Part shown: positions 12,001 to 20,515 of the stretch, piece by piece | How the letters are laid out: each line of letters begins with the position of its first letter | Position numbering within the stretch: the stretch's first letter is position 1 | Assembly (NCBI RefSeq): GCF_963675165.1 | Contig: NC_087386.1 | Location: 4,966,169 to 5,030,168, forward strand | Origin: Halichondria panicea | Lineage: Eukaryota > Porifera > Demospongiae > Suberitida > Halichondriidae | Direction: 5' to 3' | Length of the DNA stretch: 64,000 bases | Translations under genes and position numbers: made by a program | Notes under the pieces: model-generated | Seen by the model: the letters and a program-made list of their open reading frames with translations, nothing else | Told to the model about the DNA's origin: nothing | The model's database searches: none

Positions 12001-15000
12001 GTCCGATGATGTGTCATGTGACCTGGCAATCCGACTCTTAAGTGTTTCCTGGATTGCGAAATAATAGTTTTTTTAATTTATGGGACGCTCTAAATTAGTT
12101 TTCAAAACGACTCTAAATTGTGGGCACCTGAGGCACCTAACGGTCGTCAAAGAACAGCTGTTTCATTCCTACGAATCTGAATCCTTACAAGGTACAGTGA
12201 CTCACCGCCCAGTTGCTAGGCAACTTCCCGTCCAAGAGAAGACGAGCATCTGTGTTCCAGTAAAGGGACAAACAACTCATGTGCACAAGCTGTGGGGGGA
12301 CAATACTCGTTCTAGTATTATATTCTTGTACACGTTAAACTCTTGTAAAGTTCTACATCCTCTGAACATGATAATAATAATTTTATGCGTAAGAAAGCTC
12401 TGGTATTAATTTTGTGGTAAAATGGGAGTAATAATCAAGCGTGAGACGTGTTTTATGAAATGTACGGGCACAAGCGCGAATTATCACGACGACCCCTTTA
12501 CCAAATTATCTCTCTAGGCTACGGCGACCGTGTAATAAAAATGAAAGGGACGTACTGTATAACTTTTATTACACGCTTGTAAACTTGATGATGTGATACA
12601 AAAAGAACACAGTACCTGAATCACAAGCTCAGTAGTGACTTAGGCCCGAGGGCCGCAGAAGGAAACCACGGTGGTGTTACCGTGGAACCATGGTGGTATT
12701 ACCAAGGAGACCATGGTAATAATCACAAGCCAACACTCACTGTACCTTATAGATAAGCTGCGAGACAGGGTCGACATCCTGACCTCCAATCACATAGTTA
12801 CTATCTGTGCTCTGTTGTGAGGGGAAAATTCATAATCATGATGACTATCTCAATCCTCCATGGTCTTTAAAGTACATGTAATAGCTACCTCAAGCTGGAG
12901 CATAGCTAGACTAGCTGACTAGATGGACATGGCTATATAGCTAGAATTAGCTTGCCTAATTAATGGTCTATTACACGAGAAAGGACACATAATTCCATTA
13001 ATTATTGAAAAGCAACAGGTTTGGGGAAGTGTTCATTATAACACCACACCATTAAGCAGCTCACCTGGACAACCAGACTGTCCAGCGTAACGCCCACACT
13101 GAACGGATGGGAGGGGTCAGTCACCTAGGGTACAGAGAAATTATGTGAATGCGTATACATACATGTAAGGAAGCAAGACCAAACGCTTACCCCATCCTCA
13201 AACGTTACATGAATGTTTCTGACGGTCACCTATATTGTGTGTGTGAGTGTGTTTGTGGGTGTAGGTGTGAGAGTGTTGTGAGTGTGTGTGGGTGTGGGTG
13301 TGTGGGTGTGGGTGTGGGTGTGCGTAGGAGAATACAATGAGTTTCAGATGGTGTTACACAATATCTAGGTGCAAAAAATAAAGGTGAAAAAAAGCAAATG
13401 TAGGCAAACATTGTAAGCTGCACTACCTTGACCTCATTTAAGTCAGCACTTAGACGTCACCTCATGTAGGAACACCAAGTTGTACAATTCATTCGTTCTT
13501 GCTACATATTTATTACACAGGGAACATGCTATACATAGACTGATAAAAAATGGAGCTGTCACATACGTACATGTACTATTCTCCATCACTAGTACAAACA
13601 CTTCTCACTTGAACATTCCTGATGATCTGTGTCACCAGCTTCTCCACAAGGCCGGGGGCTTGGTTCTTCTTGTCTGCATGGTAACAATACACATTACACG
13701 CACTAATTACTAATACTATGTATCTGTACAATTAAGTGTTCAGCATTTTGAAAAAAAATTACCAATACCAGTACAACTACTCACTATCTCAAAAGAACTT
13801 TATATTAATTAGGCAAGCCGCTCACCATTCCCCAACCATTTCTATATAGCAGATGGACACTTCGATCTACCAAAAGTAATATTTTGCTACTTTACTCAAA
13901 CCTACATGTATAGTATACTGCCAACACAGTGAGGAGAAATATCACTGGTAACGAAAGTTATAAAAATGCAATGCCAAAAAACGGGCGCATGTACAATTTC
14001 TGGCATTTTATGAACAGTACCTTTTGTTTCCAAGGTCTTTTTTCTAGCGTCTTCGATTTTCTTCAACTGTCTGTCTTTGTTGTCCTTCTTCTCCCGAGCA
14101 TCTCTCTCTGCATCGTACTTGGCAGCTGCATGGGTGAAGCAAACAGTTGGCTGTTATAATTGTTGAATGTGAATAGTGGAGCCAAATGTGGGAAGGAATC
14201 TTAAATGCAAATTTGGGACAATTTCTCAGTTACAAATACATGATGTAATAGTTATTATGTTACCCCATTTCAAAGGTATTTCCTTAAACAAACTGTTTTA
14301 TCTGCCCATGTCACAGAATTGGTAAGGTCACAACACTCTGTATCTACAGTCGAGTGTTGTACTCAACGAAGTACAGGGAATTAACAAACCATGCATGCAA
14401 TATACAAGACACCCATCAGTTGTTACAGTAGTACACACATAATGTAAGTAGTACGTTGTACGCAATGTTACGAGCACGATCTACTAATTAAGGCCCACCA
14501 TCCCTCAGCTCTAGATATTATAGCAATTGATGCAACCATTTACCAGAGGCAGGCCCAGCTACCACAAAGAGGCCATCCACCTCAGCCACTACTGGAGCAC
14601 CGTACAAGTTAGACCAGGGGATCTTCAAGCGAAGTTTGTCTGCAATAGAAATAATATTAAGCATCAACTACACCACAACTGTGTGCATTTAGGAAAGTGC
14701 CAACATACAATACAAATCAGTACTTACCTAAATGTCCTCCAAATATCCTCACAGGCAAGTTGAGCTCATCCTGTAGATTATATAATTAATGTTTACTCAA
14801 TAATTGCTCTACACACGCACCAGTGCATTTTCCTTGAGGTCAAGTCTTTCCAAAAGCACATCACCTGAAATCAGCAACAGTTCTTTAACAGTAACAACCA
14901 TTAATAGTGTCAACCATTAATAGTATACACTAGGTATAATTTTGAGCGAAGCGAGGCTCTAATCGGGTCACGTTGAGATTTTGGAGAGAGAAAAAAGGAT

Positions 15001-16095
15001 GACGATAGACACTGCTGATCAATCGAGCTAGTGGCTCTGGTTGCTGCAGACTGTAACGGTTCTACTTCAAAGTTGGAGGACGTGTTAGTGATTGTACTAG
15101 GACAAATCAGCTCCATTGTACAGCTCAGAAAGTCCTCAAGCCTTTTGCTCATAGCTAGACAATAGTTCTTAAATCGATCATTGACCTACAATCATTCTAG
15201 CACCGCCCAGCTACCTAGCTGTTGATCAGAGTGATGATTATGCGTAGCGAGGTTGCACTCTAGTCTACGTGTATCCGTAGTTACATTTTATATTGAAGAG
15301 CCCCCTGAAAAGTCAACAAATTTGTGTTGTGCTATACGGAGGTGTTACTGGTGGTAGACAGTAACATTTAAAAAGGGTGGGGCTCGATTACGCGTAATAT
15401 CCCATATTAAAATTTTTTTTATAATTGTAGTCTCCACCCTTTATTTTTATCCCACAATTTCATATGTATAATCCGTATTCACCCGAATTACCGGGACACT
15501 CTATTCTAAGGGACACTTTGGACTTACGTAATTTTTTTCACTCTATATTGAGGAACAACAGGAAATGTAAATATTTTTAGACGTCCCGATCGAAAAAGAG
15601 CATGCCCCTAACGTCAGCTCAATAGAGACTCAAAACTCTTAGAAACTCTCTGGATTCTACTCTCTGGCACCGTAATACGTCACTGACGGTTGAAGACACC
15701 CCTTTGTAGACATGGACCCCGCGTACACAGCTTCTAAACTGCACGAAAGACATTTTAGCTGCAGAGCTAGCCTCGGCCTGGAATCGAGGCTGCGTACGTA
15801 CCTTAAATGAGGAAATATTCGTTCTAATTACTACGGGACACCCTATAATACAAGGACACTTCGACTTTAACATAATATTTGTTGCTCTATTCCAAGGGAC
15901 ACTGCAAGCCGTAATTATTTTTTTGTGTCCCAGTAATTCGGGTGAATACGGTAATTATTATGGTGCCAGAATCAAATTTATAGCTCAAAACCAACCTCCA
16001 AATATTCCAACTTTCAGCTGAGAAGCATCCAGATTTTTCACATATGAGCCTAGGAAACGGTTCAATAGGTCCACTAACACCCCTTCAAACACCAT
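1..16095 (-). CDS. VPS13: VPS13 (A/C-type) lipid-transfer protein, 5' part; runs off the left edge
   Basis: VPS13 proteins are bridge-like lipid transporters at membrane contact sites. Fifteen exons join in one open frame (410 codons): 15996-16095, 14821-14864, 14728-14770, 14544-14639, 14021-14125, 13609-13673, 13191-13229, 13065-13124, 12746-12811, 12206-12289, 11991-12048, 11676-11803, 11129-11322, 1293-1377, 132-194. All have GT donors and AG acceptors with matching phase. The protein starts [19 protein letters not shown], the Chorein_N signature, continues with [20 protein letters not shown] and [14 protein letters not shown], and reaches [11 protein letters not shown], in the order seen in human VPS13A/C. 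A full VPS13 has more than 3000 residues, so most of the gene lies outside. The intron between exons 13 and 14 is 9.75 kb and holds two protease genes on the other strand. Exons were assembled by eye, so small boundary errors are possible. Confidence 0.88.
132..1377 (-). CDS. VPS13: VPS13 exons 14 and 15, beyond the giant intron
   Basis: Exon 14 (1293-1377) follows an acceptor ...CCTCAG. It begins with the G that completes the split AGG codon left by exon 13 and reads [18 protein letters not shown], then ends at a GTAAGT donor. Exon 15 (132-194) reads [16 protein letters not shown] and ends at GTAACC. In human VPS13A the segment after the MWSWKHI motif is a basic stretch followed by a LEKTLDVFNI-like stretch, so both exons are expected here. 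No equivalent of exon 14 or 15 was found in unit 2. This is the evidence that the unit 1 gene is the one that can still be complete. Confidence 0.85.
195..1292. repeat. VPS13 intron 14 with a foldback element (about 489-1000)
   Basis: Two arms of about 40 bases, 489-528 and 959-1000, are near-perfect inverted copies built on ACCATAGATAGAGTAGAA and GGATTGGAAACAGAAGT. They enclose about 430 bases without a supported gene. TAG is repeated just outside both ends. A related single arm is found at about 18878-18912, inside the decayed VPS13 of unit 2. It looks like a non-autonomous foldback transposon family; the class was not identified. Confidence 0.5.
1722..1910. repeat. 22-bp minisatellite, eight copies
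   Basis: The unit GAAACCAGGAGGTCAAGAGTAT is repeated eight times without change from 1722 to 1897 and then runs into a diverged partial copy. Related single units occur at 6549-6575 and 24070-24100 upstream of protease copies 2 and 4. The array has therefore expanded only upstream of copy 1. Open frames across it are repeat artefacts. Confidence 0.95.
1911..2210. repeat. Degenerate 70-bp tandem repeat upstream of protease copy 1
   Basis: Three to four diverged copies of a module carry GAAACCAAACACATGAACC followed by a stretch ending in GGCAACCA(A/T)GAGGGCGGG. The same module, in fewer copies, lies at 6545-6790 and 24070-24310. It marks the upstream flank shared by copies 1, 2 and 4 and lost in copy 3. 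No gene is supported here. Confidence 0.8.
2490..2907 (+). promoter_or_regulatory. Promoter of protease copy 1: TATA box 2843-2850 and upstream ATATC-rich motifs
   Basis: TATAAAAA at 2843-2850 lies 65 bases before the ATG, and the same spacing is found for copy 2. Between the box and the ATG the sequence is nearly identical in copies 1, 2 and 4, which suggests a short 5' leader. At 2505-2585 there are about three copies of an ATATCAGACGTC-like motif (with a GACGTC core), where copies 2 and 4 have one. The expansion may change expression of copy 1; that is inference. Confidence 0.6.
2908..4224 (+). CDS. V8/glutamyl-endopeptidase-like serine protease, copy 1 (438 aa)
   Basis: An intronless gene. 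The N-terminal half is a trypsin-fold peptidase of the V8-like type: His in TAAHNLW, Asp in [10 protein letters not shown] and Ser in GQSGSPIY form a complete triad. The C-terminal 200 residues contain two related blocks, [20 protein letters not shown] and RIRVDGRN...[10 protein letters not shown], spaced like subrepeats of a beta-trefoil; the fold is inference. No signal peptide or membrane segment is seen, so it probably acts inside the cell. Copy 1 alone carries an insertion of about 25 residues near the N terminus, encoded partly by three CCCTAA-type hexamers (about 2995-3012). It lies antisense inside VPS13 intron 13. The natural substrate is unknown. Confidence 0.85.
   Translation: MAKLAERIQCIIQQGRDDRVNVYPVTSSLNPNPNPPSVQQSKAATPVYSPPYNWICHLNIDDTYGATGFKINLPHVNNYTVVVTAAHNLWIDGSYANKVKLKYPGKAEVVEAIAKNLYVPPEYKNPNDTPNYDYGLIFYLDHESCNDGFGWTTEIKDEELLGRIVTICGYPADKQNRSMWITGTDITKVHPLRIEYLTDTMPGQSGSPIYTWYHGCLTVVGVHTYGDAEYNFGRRFGLQMISRFVKKMNCLKALQSVAFPNVYLRCYKRKESFDGEKINCQYLEPGDLGKFYIYPVYMPPSSAHADILPKFVIESANTEDLFLRLEIEGMTQNDKYVGGGKVYSSVCEDSKVNETEMFYLRKETREDAVYSFISVAYPTCRIRVDGRNVRRNEPNGSGKVNCQYYALNKSTGPYFEGLKKTYKSAEDEERIRIQMLIK
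4225..5370. other. 3' flank of protease copy 1: small foldback, direct repeats, Tigger-type end
   Basis: No gene is seen. At 4352-4448 a 97-base foldback has 19-base arms (GTTTCTACATGATTTAGAA and its near-complement); copies lie at 21888-21984 and 26332-26428. At 4690-4885 a GGTTAGGGAGAGA...CGGCTAAGGT motif is repeated in direct orientation, also present at about 22225-22410. At 5020-5055 there is a solo end of a Tigger-type MITE (GGATAATCGAGGTTCTACTG), which may be a deleted element. The whole stretch reappears at 21755-22894 in unit 2. Confidence 0.7.
5371..5583. mobile_element. 213-bp foldback MITE with 7-bp target repeat GTATAAT
   Basis: The element starts CAAGGG.GTATAAAAGAAG and ends with its inverse. 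The two halves are near-complementary over most of their length, meeting around an AAATATTT centre near 5490. GTATAAT is directly repeated at 5364-5370 and 5584-5590. A 79-codon open frame inside is a by-product of the palindrome and not a gene. The unit 2 copy is at 22895-23107 with the same target repeats, so insertion came before the segmental duplication. Confidence 0.88.
5591..7444. other. Region between protease copies 1 and 2, with promoter of copy 2
   Basis: No gene is supported from 5591 to 6540. From 6540 to 6790 the degenerate GAAACCAAACACATGAACC repeat module appears in about three copies. From 6840 on, the sequence parallels the upstream region of copy 1, including a C-run at about 6994-7003, one ATATCAGACGTC motif near 7118, and the TATA box TATAAAAA at 7380-7387, 65 bases before the start of copy 2. 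The same stretch is at 23115-24986 in unit 2. Confidence 0.7.
7445..8689 (+). CDS. V8/glutamyl-endopeptidase-like serine protease, copy 2 (414 aa)
   Basis: A single-exon gene, same family as copy 1, without the N-terminal insertion. The triad is intact: [25 protein letters not shown]. The residues before the catalytic Ser motif are WA, where copies 1 and 3 have MP and copy 4 has KE. The loop after GVHTYG reads GDEYN against DAEYN in copies 1 and 3. It also differs at PGDKQI and [11 protein letters not shown]. In contrast the C-terminal module is almost identical to the other copies apart from a four-residue duplication (KSTKKST). The TATA box is 65 bases upstream of the ATG. It is nested in VPS13 intron 13 on the opposite strand. 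Confidence 0.85.
   Translation: MAELAEKIQQGRDDRVKVDPMTFPPYNWICHLNIDDKYGATGFKINLPHVNNYTVVVTAAHNLWIDNSYPNKVTLKYPGKDEVIEAIAENFYIPKEYDNPDDTPNYDYGLIFYLDHESCNDGFGWTTEIKDEELLGRIVTICGYPGDKQIRSMWITGTDITKVHPLRIEYLTDTWAGQSGSPIYTWYHGYWTVVGVHTYGGDEYNFGRRFGLQMISRFVKKMNCLKALQSVAYPDAYLRCYKRKESFDGEKINCQYLEPGDLGKFYIYPVYMPPSLAHADILPKFVIESANTEDLFLRLEIEGMTQNDKYVGGGKVYSSVCEDSKVNETEMFYLRKETREDAVYSFISVAYPTCRIRVDGRNVRRNEPNGSGKVNCQYYALNKSTKKSTGPYFEGLKKAYRSAKDEERIQMLIK
8690..8877. other. 3' flank of protease copy 2
   Basis: The first 75 bases match the 3' flanks of the other copies (GATACTGTAGTTATAC); after that the flank is specific to copy 2. Downstream of copy 4 both flank types occur in series, see 26202-26759. 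Confidence 0.6.
8878..9427. mobile_element. 550-bp inverted-repeat element, unit 1 copy
   Basis: The ends are CAGTGAGGATTATAA and its exact inverse, with a possible 5-base target repeat AGTGC on both sides. The interior also has loosely inverted segments (GTCATCGGTC...GACCGATCAT). No coding capacity. The unit 2 copy is at 26760-27321 with small indels. CAGTG ends recall hAT elements, but the target repeat length does not fit, so the class is left open. Confidence 0.6.
9544..9852. mobile_element. Tigger/pogo-type MITE, 309 bp, TA target site
   Basis: The element starts CAGTAGAACCTCGATTATCC and ends with the inverse, flanked by TA on both sides. These terminal bases are characteristic of Tigger/pogo DNA transposons. 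It has no transposase. The right end shows the GGATAATCGAG motif three times. Open frames across it are not genes. This copy is absent at the matching place in unit 2 (about 28150), where the flanking sequence runs on without it. Confidence 0.85.
9981..10253. mobile_element. Second, diverged Tigger/pogo-type MITE, 273 bp
   Basis: The ends read CAGTAGAACCTTGATTATCC and GGATAATCGAGATTCTACTG, with TA on each side. It is related to the 9544-9852 element through the interior (CACCCACTTAATTGGTGCAC) but is older. The unit 2 copy is 28290-28562, so this insertion predates the segmental duplication. Confidence 0.82.
10318..10857. mobile_element. 540-bp foldback element with TA target site, only in unit 1
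   Basis: Arms of about 240 bases run from CTCAGGTACATTAAGGACTG inward and return as the inverse, ending CCTGAG at 10857. TA is duplicated at 10316-10317 and 10858-10859. The interior centre carries CTAACGGTAGTGCCT and its inverse. Unit 2 has the empty site near 28624, where the text reads straight through TTGTAGCTAAGGG. The insertion therefore happened after the segmental duplication. A TA target points to a Tc1/mariner-like mobiliser; no protein is encoded. Confidence 0.9.
10860..11128. other. Intronic stretch with no gene seen
   Basis: The left half shares CAGATGTGCATGAGGAAG and GGCAAGGTAAAT blocks with 5120-5340 and 22660-22860, a dispersed low-copy repeat. Nothing else is recognised. The matching unit 2 stretch is 28625-28908. 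Confidence 0.5.
12640..12720. repeat. Small palindromic cluster in VPS13 intron 9
   Basis: Interlocking short palindromes based on CCATGGTGGTATTACC and ACCACGGTGG. The unit 2 copy is at about 30390-30466. Function unknown. Confidence 0.55.
13231..13335 (+). repeat. GT-rich microsatellite in VPS13 intron
   Basis: Imperfect (GTGTGG)n and (GT)n, beginning directly upstream of the 39-base VPS13 exon 7. The unit 2 copy is 30993-31097 with a different repeat count. Open frames on both strands here are artefacts. Confidence 0.9.
15473..15951. mobile_element. 479-bp inverted-repeat element in VPS13 intron 1, only in unit 1
   Basis: The ends are CCGTATTCACCCGAATTAC and its inverse, flanked by TAAT at 15469-15472 and 15952-15955. 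Unit 2 has no such element between 33180 and 33200, where the flanks are continuous. Inside, GGGACACT motifs recur in both orientations. No gene; the 84-codon open frame here is a by-product. Confidence 0.85.
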
Positions 16096-16494
16096 GCTTC
16101 AGCCCTAGCTAGCTAGCTTAGAGCTTTTATAGTGATCTCGTAGCTGCAATTCACATGCACAATCCCGTGCAGTTTTCAGACTCGATTGGCTGAAAGGTCA
16201 AAGTTCCAACAAAACGACCACCAGGAGACTTTACTTTATCGCCTTATCAGATCATAGTCACGATCCCCTTTCTCAATTGAGAGCGGCCTGGAATCGAGGC
16301 TATATATACATGTACATGTTAGGTCAATCAGCTAATGAACTCTTGCAGGAGAATCTTCATACACTCCTGACTCTTGGTACTGGTATTATGAAGAGAATAG
16401 TCATGTACATATAAACATGATCACAATGATAGCACACATATTAGCGCTAATCAGCTAGCTATGTCCATGTCCTTTTTAGTTCAGAGTTCTTGGT

Positions 16495-16790
<296 letters not shown>

Positions 16791-18060
16791 AATGAGATGG
16801 AGAGCTTATTAATGACATAATTATTATCGAGGAAATTTTAATGATAGGGTAAGGAACATCAAATTTAGCCTCTACACAGGCTCTCCTTTTTCTGTTCTTT
16901 ATCACAATTGTTCAATAAGATAAAATACTGTATTAATCGTTCAATGAGATAAATACGGTATTAATTGGAGGAATAAAGAAAGAAATAGGCGTAGAGTTAG
17001 GAAAAAGGAGAGCCTGTATCGGGAAGTTGCGTGAGGGTAGAAGGGTGGTAGAAGGGTGAAAATGAGCGTGGGCATGCTGAGCTAGAGATGTTGGACTGCC
17101 CACGCAGAGATCTATGACTAATAAAACTTTGCCTGCAGCAAGCTGGACATGGACTTGGAACTGGAAGTTTGCAAGCACTAGAGCTAGCTATACCTTAGGC
17201 TTAGCTAGATGATCTACTAGTCTAGATTGTGTGTTCAGATTCTATCCTATTCTATCAGACTACTATCACCTTTTCTTGTGTCTTTCTACATGCTATAGTC
17301 TATAGTATAGGTCAAGTCATCATTATCATATAGCAGGTAGCTACTGCCACCAGAGCTGGCCACGCTGGTTCTCTGATCTGACTTGCAGCACAGCTAGCTT
17401 GTCTCAGTATACAGTACAGTACAGTCTTATTGACTCTGAATGCGTGGGAGAATACCTTACGTCACGATTGTGGGCTACATATCGCCCACGTTCATAAAAA
17501 TCCTTGTGGATCACGCGATTTCCCAAACCAGGCCTTACTTTTCTTAACTGTACGCCCATTTATTTCTTTGCTGCCTCACTATGTCTTTCTATGATTTATG
17601 GATGAACAGTGACAACAGCAAGAAAAAGTAAGGCCTGGGAATAAGGCTACATCAAATTCACAAAAGACAACTATAATTATATCAAGGAAATTTATGATAT
17701 GGTAAGGAGCATCAAATGCACAAAAGACAAACTGGCAAGATTATGATATGGTAAGGAGCATCAAATGTACAAAAGACAAACTGGCAAGGAATTGTGATAT
17801 GGTAAGGAACACACATGCACAAAAGACAAACTGGCAAGGGATTATGATATGGTAAGGAGCATCAAATGTACAAAAGACAAACTGGCAAGGAATTGTGATA
17901 TGGTAAGGAACATCAACTTCACAATCAACTTCACAATCAAAAAGTTACAAAAAAAATTATACAACGACTATAAAACACCGGCCACCACACCAACACCAAC
18001 ACACCTTCCTAGTTGTATAGAGCCCTCCATCTTGTCCAAGAGAGCCTAGAAGGCACTCAC
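16791..18060. repeat. Junction between unit 1 and unit 2, with a 50-bp tandem repeat
   Basis: No gene is supported. From about 17690 to 17925 a 50-base unit containing GATATGGTAAGGA and ACAAAAGACAAACTGGCAAG is repeated about five times with small changes. A loosely related single unit (GATAGGGTAAGGAACATCAAA) lies at about 16843. At 16860-16890 and 17005-17015 the GGAGAGCCTGT block is found in opposite orientations. This is the seam between the truncated ubiquitin of unit 1 and the VPS13 remnant of unit 2. Confidence 0.7.
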
Positions 18061-19802
18061 AAACGAGCCCTTATCAAAATCCTCGGTCCCTTCAGAGATG
18101 CTGTCAGCGTGGAGGAAGTTGTTCTTCACCTTCAAGCGGCAGCAATGAAGGCGGCCTGACTGAGAGCACTGAGGGGTAACACTAGAACAGGGGCAAACAC
18201 GGTGATGTCTAGACCAACACGACTAGAGCTCTGCTCTCTTAGTGCCTCGGCCTGTGCAGGTGTGTGTATGAGAAGGTGGGTGATTTTACGAGCTTAAACT
18301 GAAAAAAAATGTTTGAACACAGATACATTGATGAAACCATAGTTCCCAATAGAATATTACTTCACTCGAATCGGAAGCAATGCTATTAGCTAACTTTATA
18401 CAATAATTATTGCTCACGGTTCTAGTGGCTGTCTTTGCAGCTGCCTCTTTTGCCAAGTCAATCGTTTTCTGGTCCAATTTAAGTTGTGTCAAAATCTCGT
18501 TTACAAATCCCTGCAATAGAAATTAAATGGACAAAATAAGTTGAGATAAGTAATTTGGAGAACCTGTACATGTACATGCAGCTGACACCTTGATCTTATT
18601 AAGGAGAATTGTGACCTTCAACCTTCGAACTTTGGCCTTGACGCTGAGGTTAGCTGTATTGAGGTCGGTCTTGGGAGCGTTCTTCAACAACCTGTGAATG
18701 CACAAAGCATTAATACAATATTGAACGTGAAATACATATTTATTACACTGTGGAGGTTTTGGGTCAATTACCGGCTTGTTTGCAGTATAAAGAGAGAGTG
18801 ACTACAACGAACTATTTTATCACTACAGTGGAGCTTATAAATGCAGGCTCCCTGATATAAGAATACCTCCATTCAACCATAGATAGAACAGTAGGAGGGA
18901 TTGGAAACGAAAATGTTTGCGTGAAACACTCTGCGTTATAGGGTGTGGCTAAAACTACAAAGGATTATTTTTATAGTCAGCATGCTCATTACCTGTCTTG
19001 ACTGCTCTACAATGTGCTGTGCATAGAAACAGTGAAATTGATCACTTTTAATGTTGATTTTTCTAAAAAGTCGACTAAGCCACTCAGCCACTATCACTAA
19101 ATCTATAAAAATCCTCACTTATCCTCACTCACTTGGTGAGTGCTCCATTCTCTGGTACTATCAGGTAGGGAGAGTGTAGAAGCACGTGACAGAATCTTGT
19201 ACGATAAGTATACGAATACACGCTTTGTGCAATATACAAACATGACTGTATGTGGACATACACATAAACATCAAAGGAAACCACATTTACTATCAGTACA
19301 AATTATCCCATACATACACCATATAATCTGGTTAATAAGCGCATGCACCTATAGAGGAAGGAGCAGACCTCTATGCACCGATGCGCTTATATAGAGATTA
19401 ACCACGCCCATGACGTTTCAATGACGCATGCATGTGCACTTTTCTATTAGCTGGATCGTTCGTTGTCTGCAAGAGGTCTATAGTCATATCAGTAGTAACA
19501 CACAACTAGTGAAGGAGATTTCTCATCTTAAAGAAGTGTGGAGACCTATAGTTGTTGGGCAGTGAACTGTGCTGAGAACCATGCGCCTTCTATTGAGGCT
19601 CTTGGTCTGTTAACCAGTATGCGCCTATTAGTTGATGTGCGCTTATTTACGATATACCTGCTGGCCAGAAGGGTCAGATCACATAAATGAAGTAAGTGCT
19701 TCAAGCACATGAAGTACCTTTTTTTGTCCGATAGAGTGTTCAAGTCCCGCCCTTCCATGTGTCTTGGCCTCCTCCAGTCTAGACGAGGCAGCTGCCGATA
19801 AT
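18061..19802 (-). pseudogene. Decayed middle exons of the unit 2 VPS13
   Basis: Four exons remain in the right order on the minus strand. 19718-19802 reads LSAAASSRLEEAKTHGRAGL, matching the segment before KVLD in human VPS13A. 18589-18691 reads NLSVKAKVRRLKVTILLNK. 18418-18510 reads LAKEAAAKTATRT. About 18061-18256 reads SRVGLDITVFAPVLVLPLS and then hits a frameshift and stop, after which LKVKNNFL resumes in another frame. In VPS13A these pieces lie hundreds of residues apart, so intervening exons are deleted. It cannot make a normal VPS13. Confidence 0.8.
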
Positions 19803-19994
19803 CTGTATGGGTAGGAGGTGGGGTTAATATAGCAACCTGCACGGGCTCCTATTAGATGTCATTTTGATTGTTTATTAACAGTTAAATACATATACATGTA
19901 GTTCCGAGTGCATTGAGCACATTACTGTGTTTTGCAAGTTGCTTGTCATTGTGCACAGTAAATGGGCGTTGTCTATAGTACTACTGTGGTTACT
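19803..19994. other. Short spacer, no gene seen
   Basis: AT-rich sequence between the VPS13 remnant and the large inverted repeat. Nothing recognised. Confidence 0.5.
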
Positions 19995-20460
19995 GTGTAG
20001 CAGGTGGTCTAACACCTCTTATTAGGTGGCGTGTAGCAGGTGGTCTAACACCTCTTATTAGTTTAGCAGTGCAAGCAGCCATTTACGGAACAGATGCTTG
20101 CACTGCTAAACTAATAAGAGGTGTTAGACCACCTGCTACACGCCACCTAATAAGAGGTGTTAGACCACCTGCTACACGCCACCTAGTCATACCCAGTGGT
20201 CCAAACGTGCAAGTAGTATTTGGTGATGCTACACTTCATTACTGCTAAACTAAACAGATGCTTGCACTGCTAAACTAATAAGAGGTGTTAGACCACCTGC
20301 TACACGCCACCTAATAAGAGGTGTTAGACCACCTGCTACACGCCACCTAGTCATACCCAGTGGTCCAAACGTGCAAGTAGTATTTGGTGATGCTACACTT
20401 CATTACCGTCAAGCCATTTACGGAACAGATGCTTGCACTGCTAAACTAATAAGAGGTGTA
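19995..20460. repeat. 83-bp perfect inverted repeat grading into a 165-bp tandem repeat
   Basis: Left arm 19995-20077 and right arm 20095-20177 are exact inverse complements with a 17-base loop. Each arm contains a 35-base block (GGTGTTAGACCACCTGCTAC) twice. From 20091 to 20450 the right-arm material plus a CATACCCAGTGGTCCAAACG segment is repeated in direct orientation with a period of about 165 bases, 2.2 copies. Homology to the other protease loci starts immediately after it, at 20463 (TAACTTGCAACTCTG). The complex sits exactly where the promoter should be. Confidence 0.92.
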
Positions 20461-20515
20461 ATAACTTGCAACTCTGAAACTATACACATGCACAATCTGC
20501 TAAGGCTAAGCAAAA

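Noticed and set aside
12080..12409. Plus-strand open frame of 109 codons
   Set aside because: It overlaps VPS13 exon 10 antisense and intron sequence, and the unit 2 copy is cut short by an indel, which argues against a protein.
16933..17178. 81-codon minus-strand open frame at the unit junction
   Set aside because: No recognisable domain, low-complexity composition, and it sits in the unit seam next to tandem repeats.
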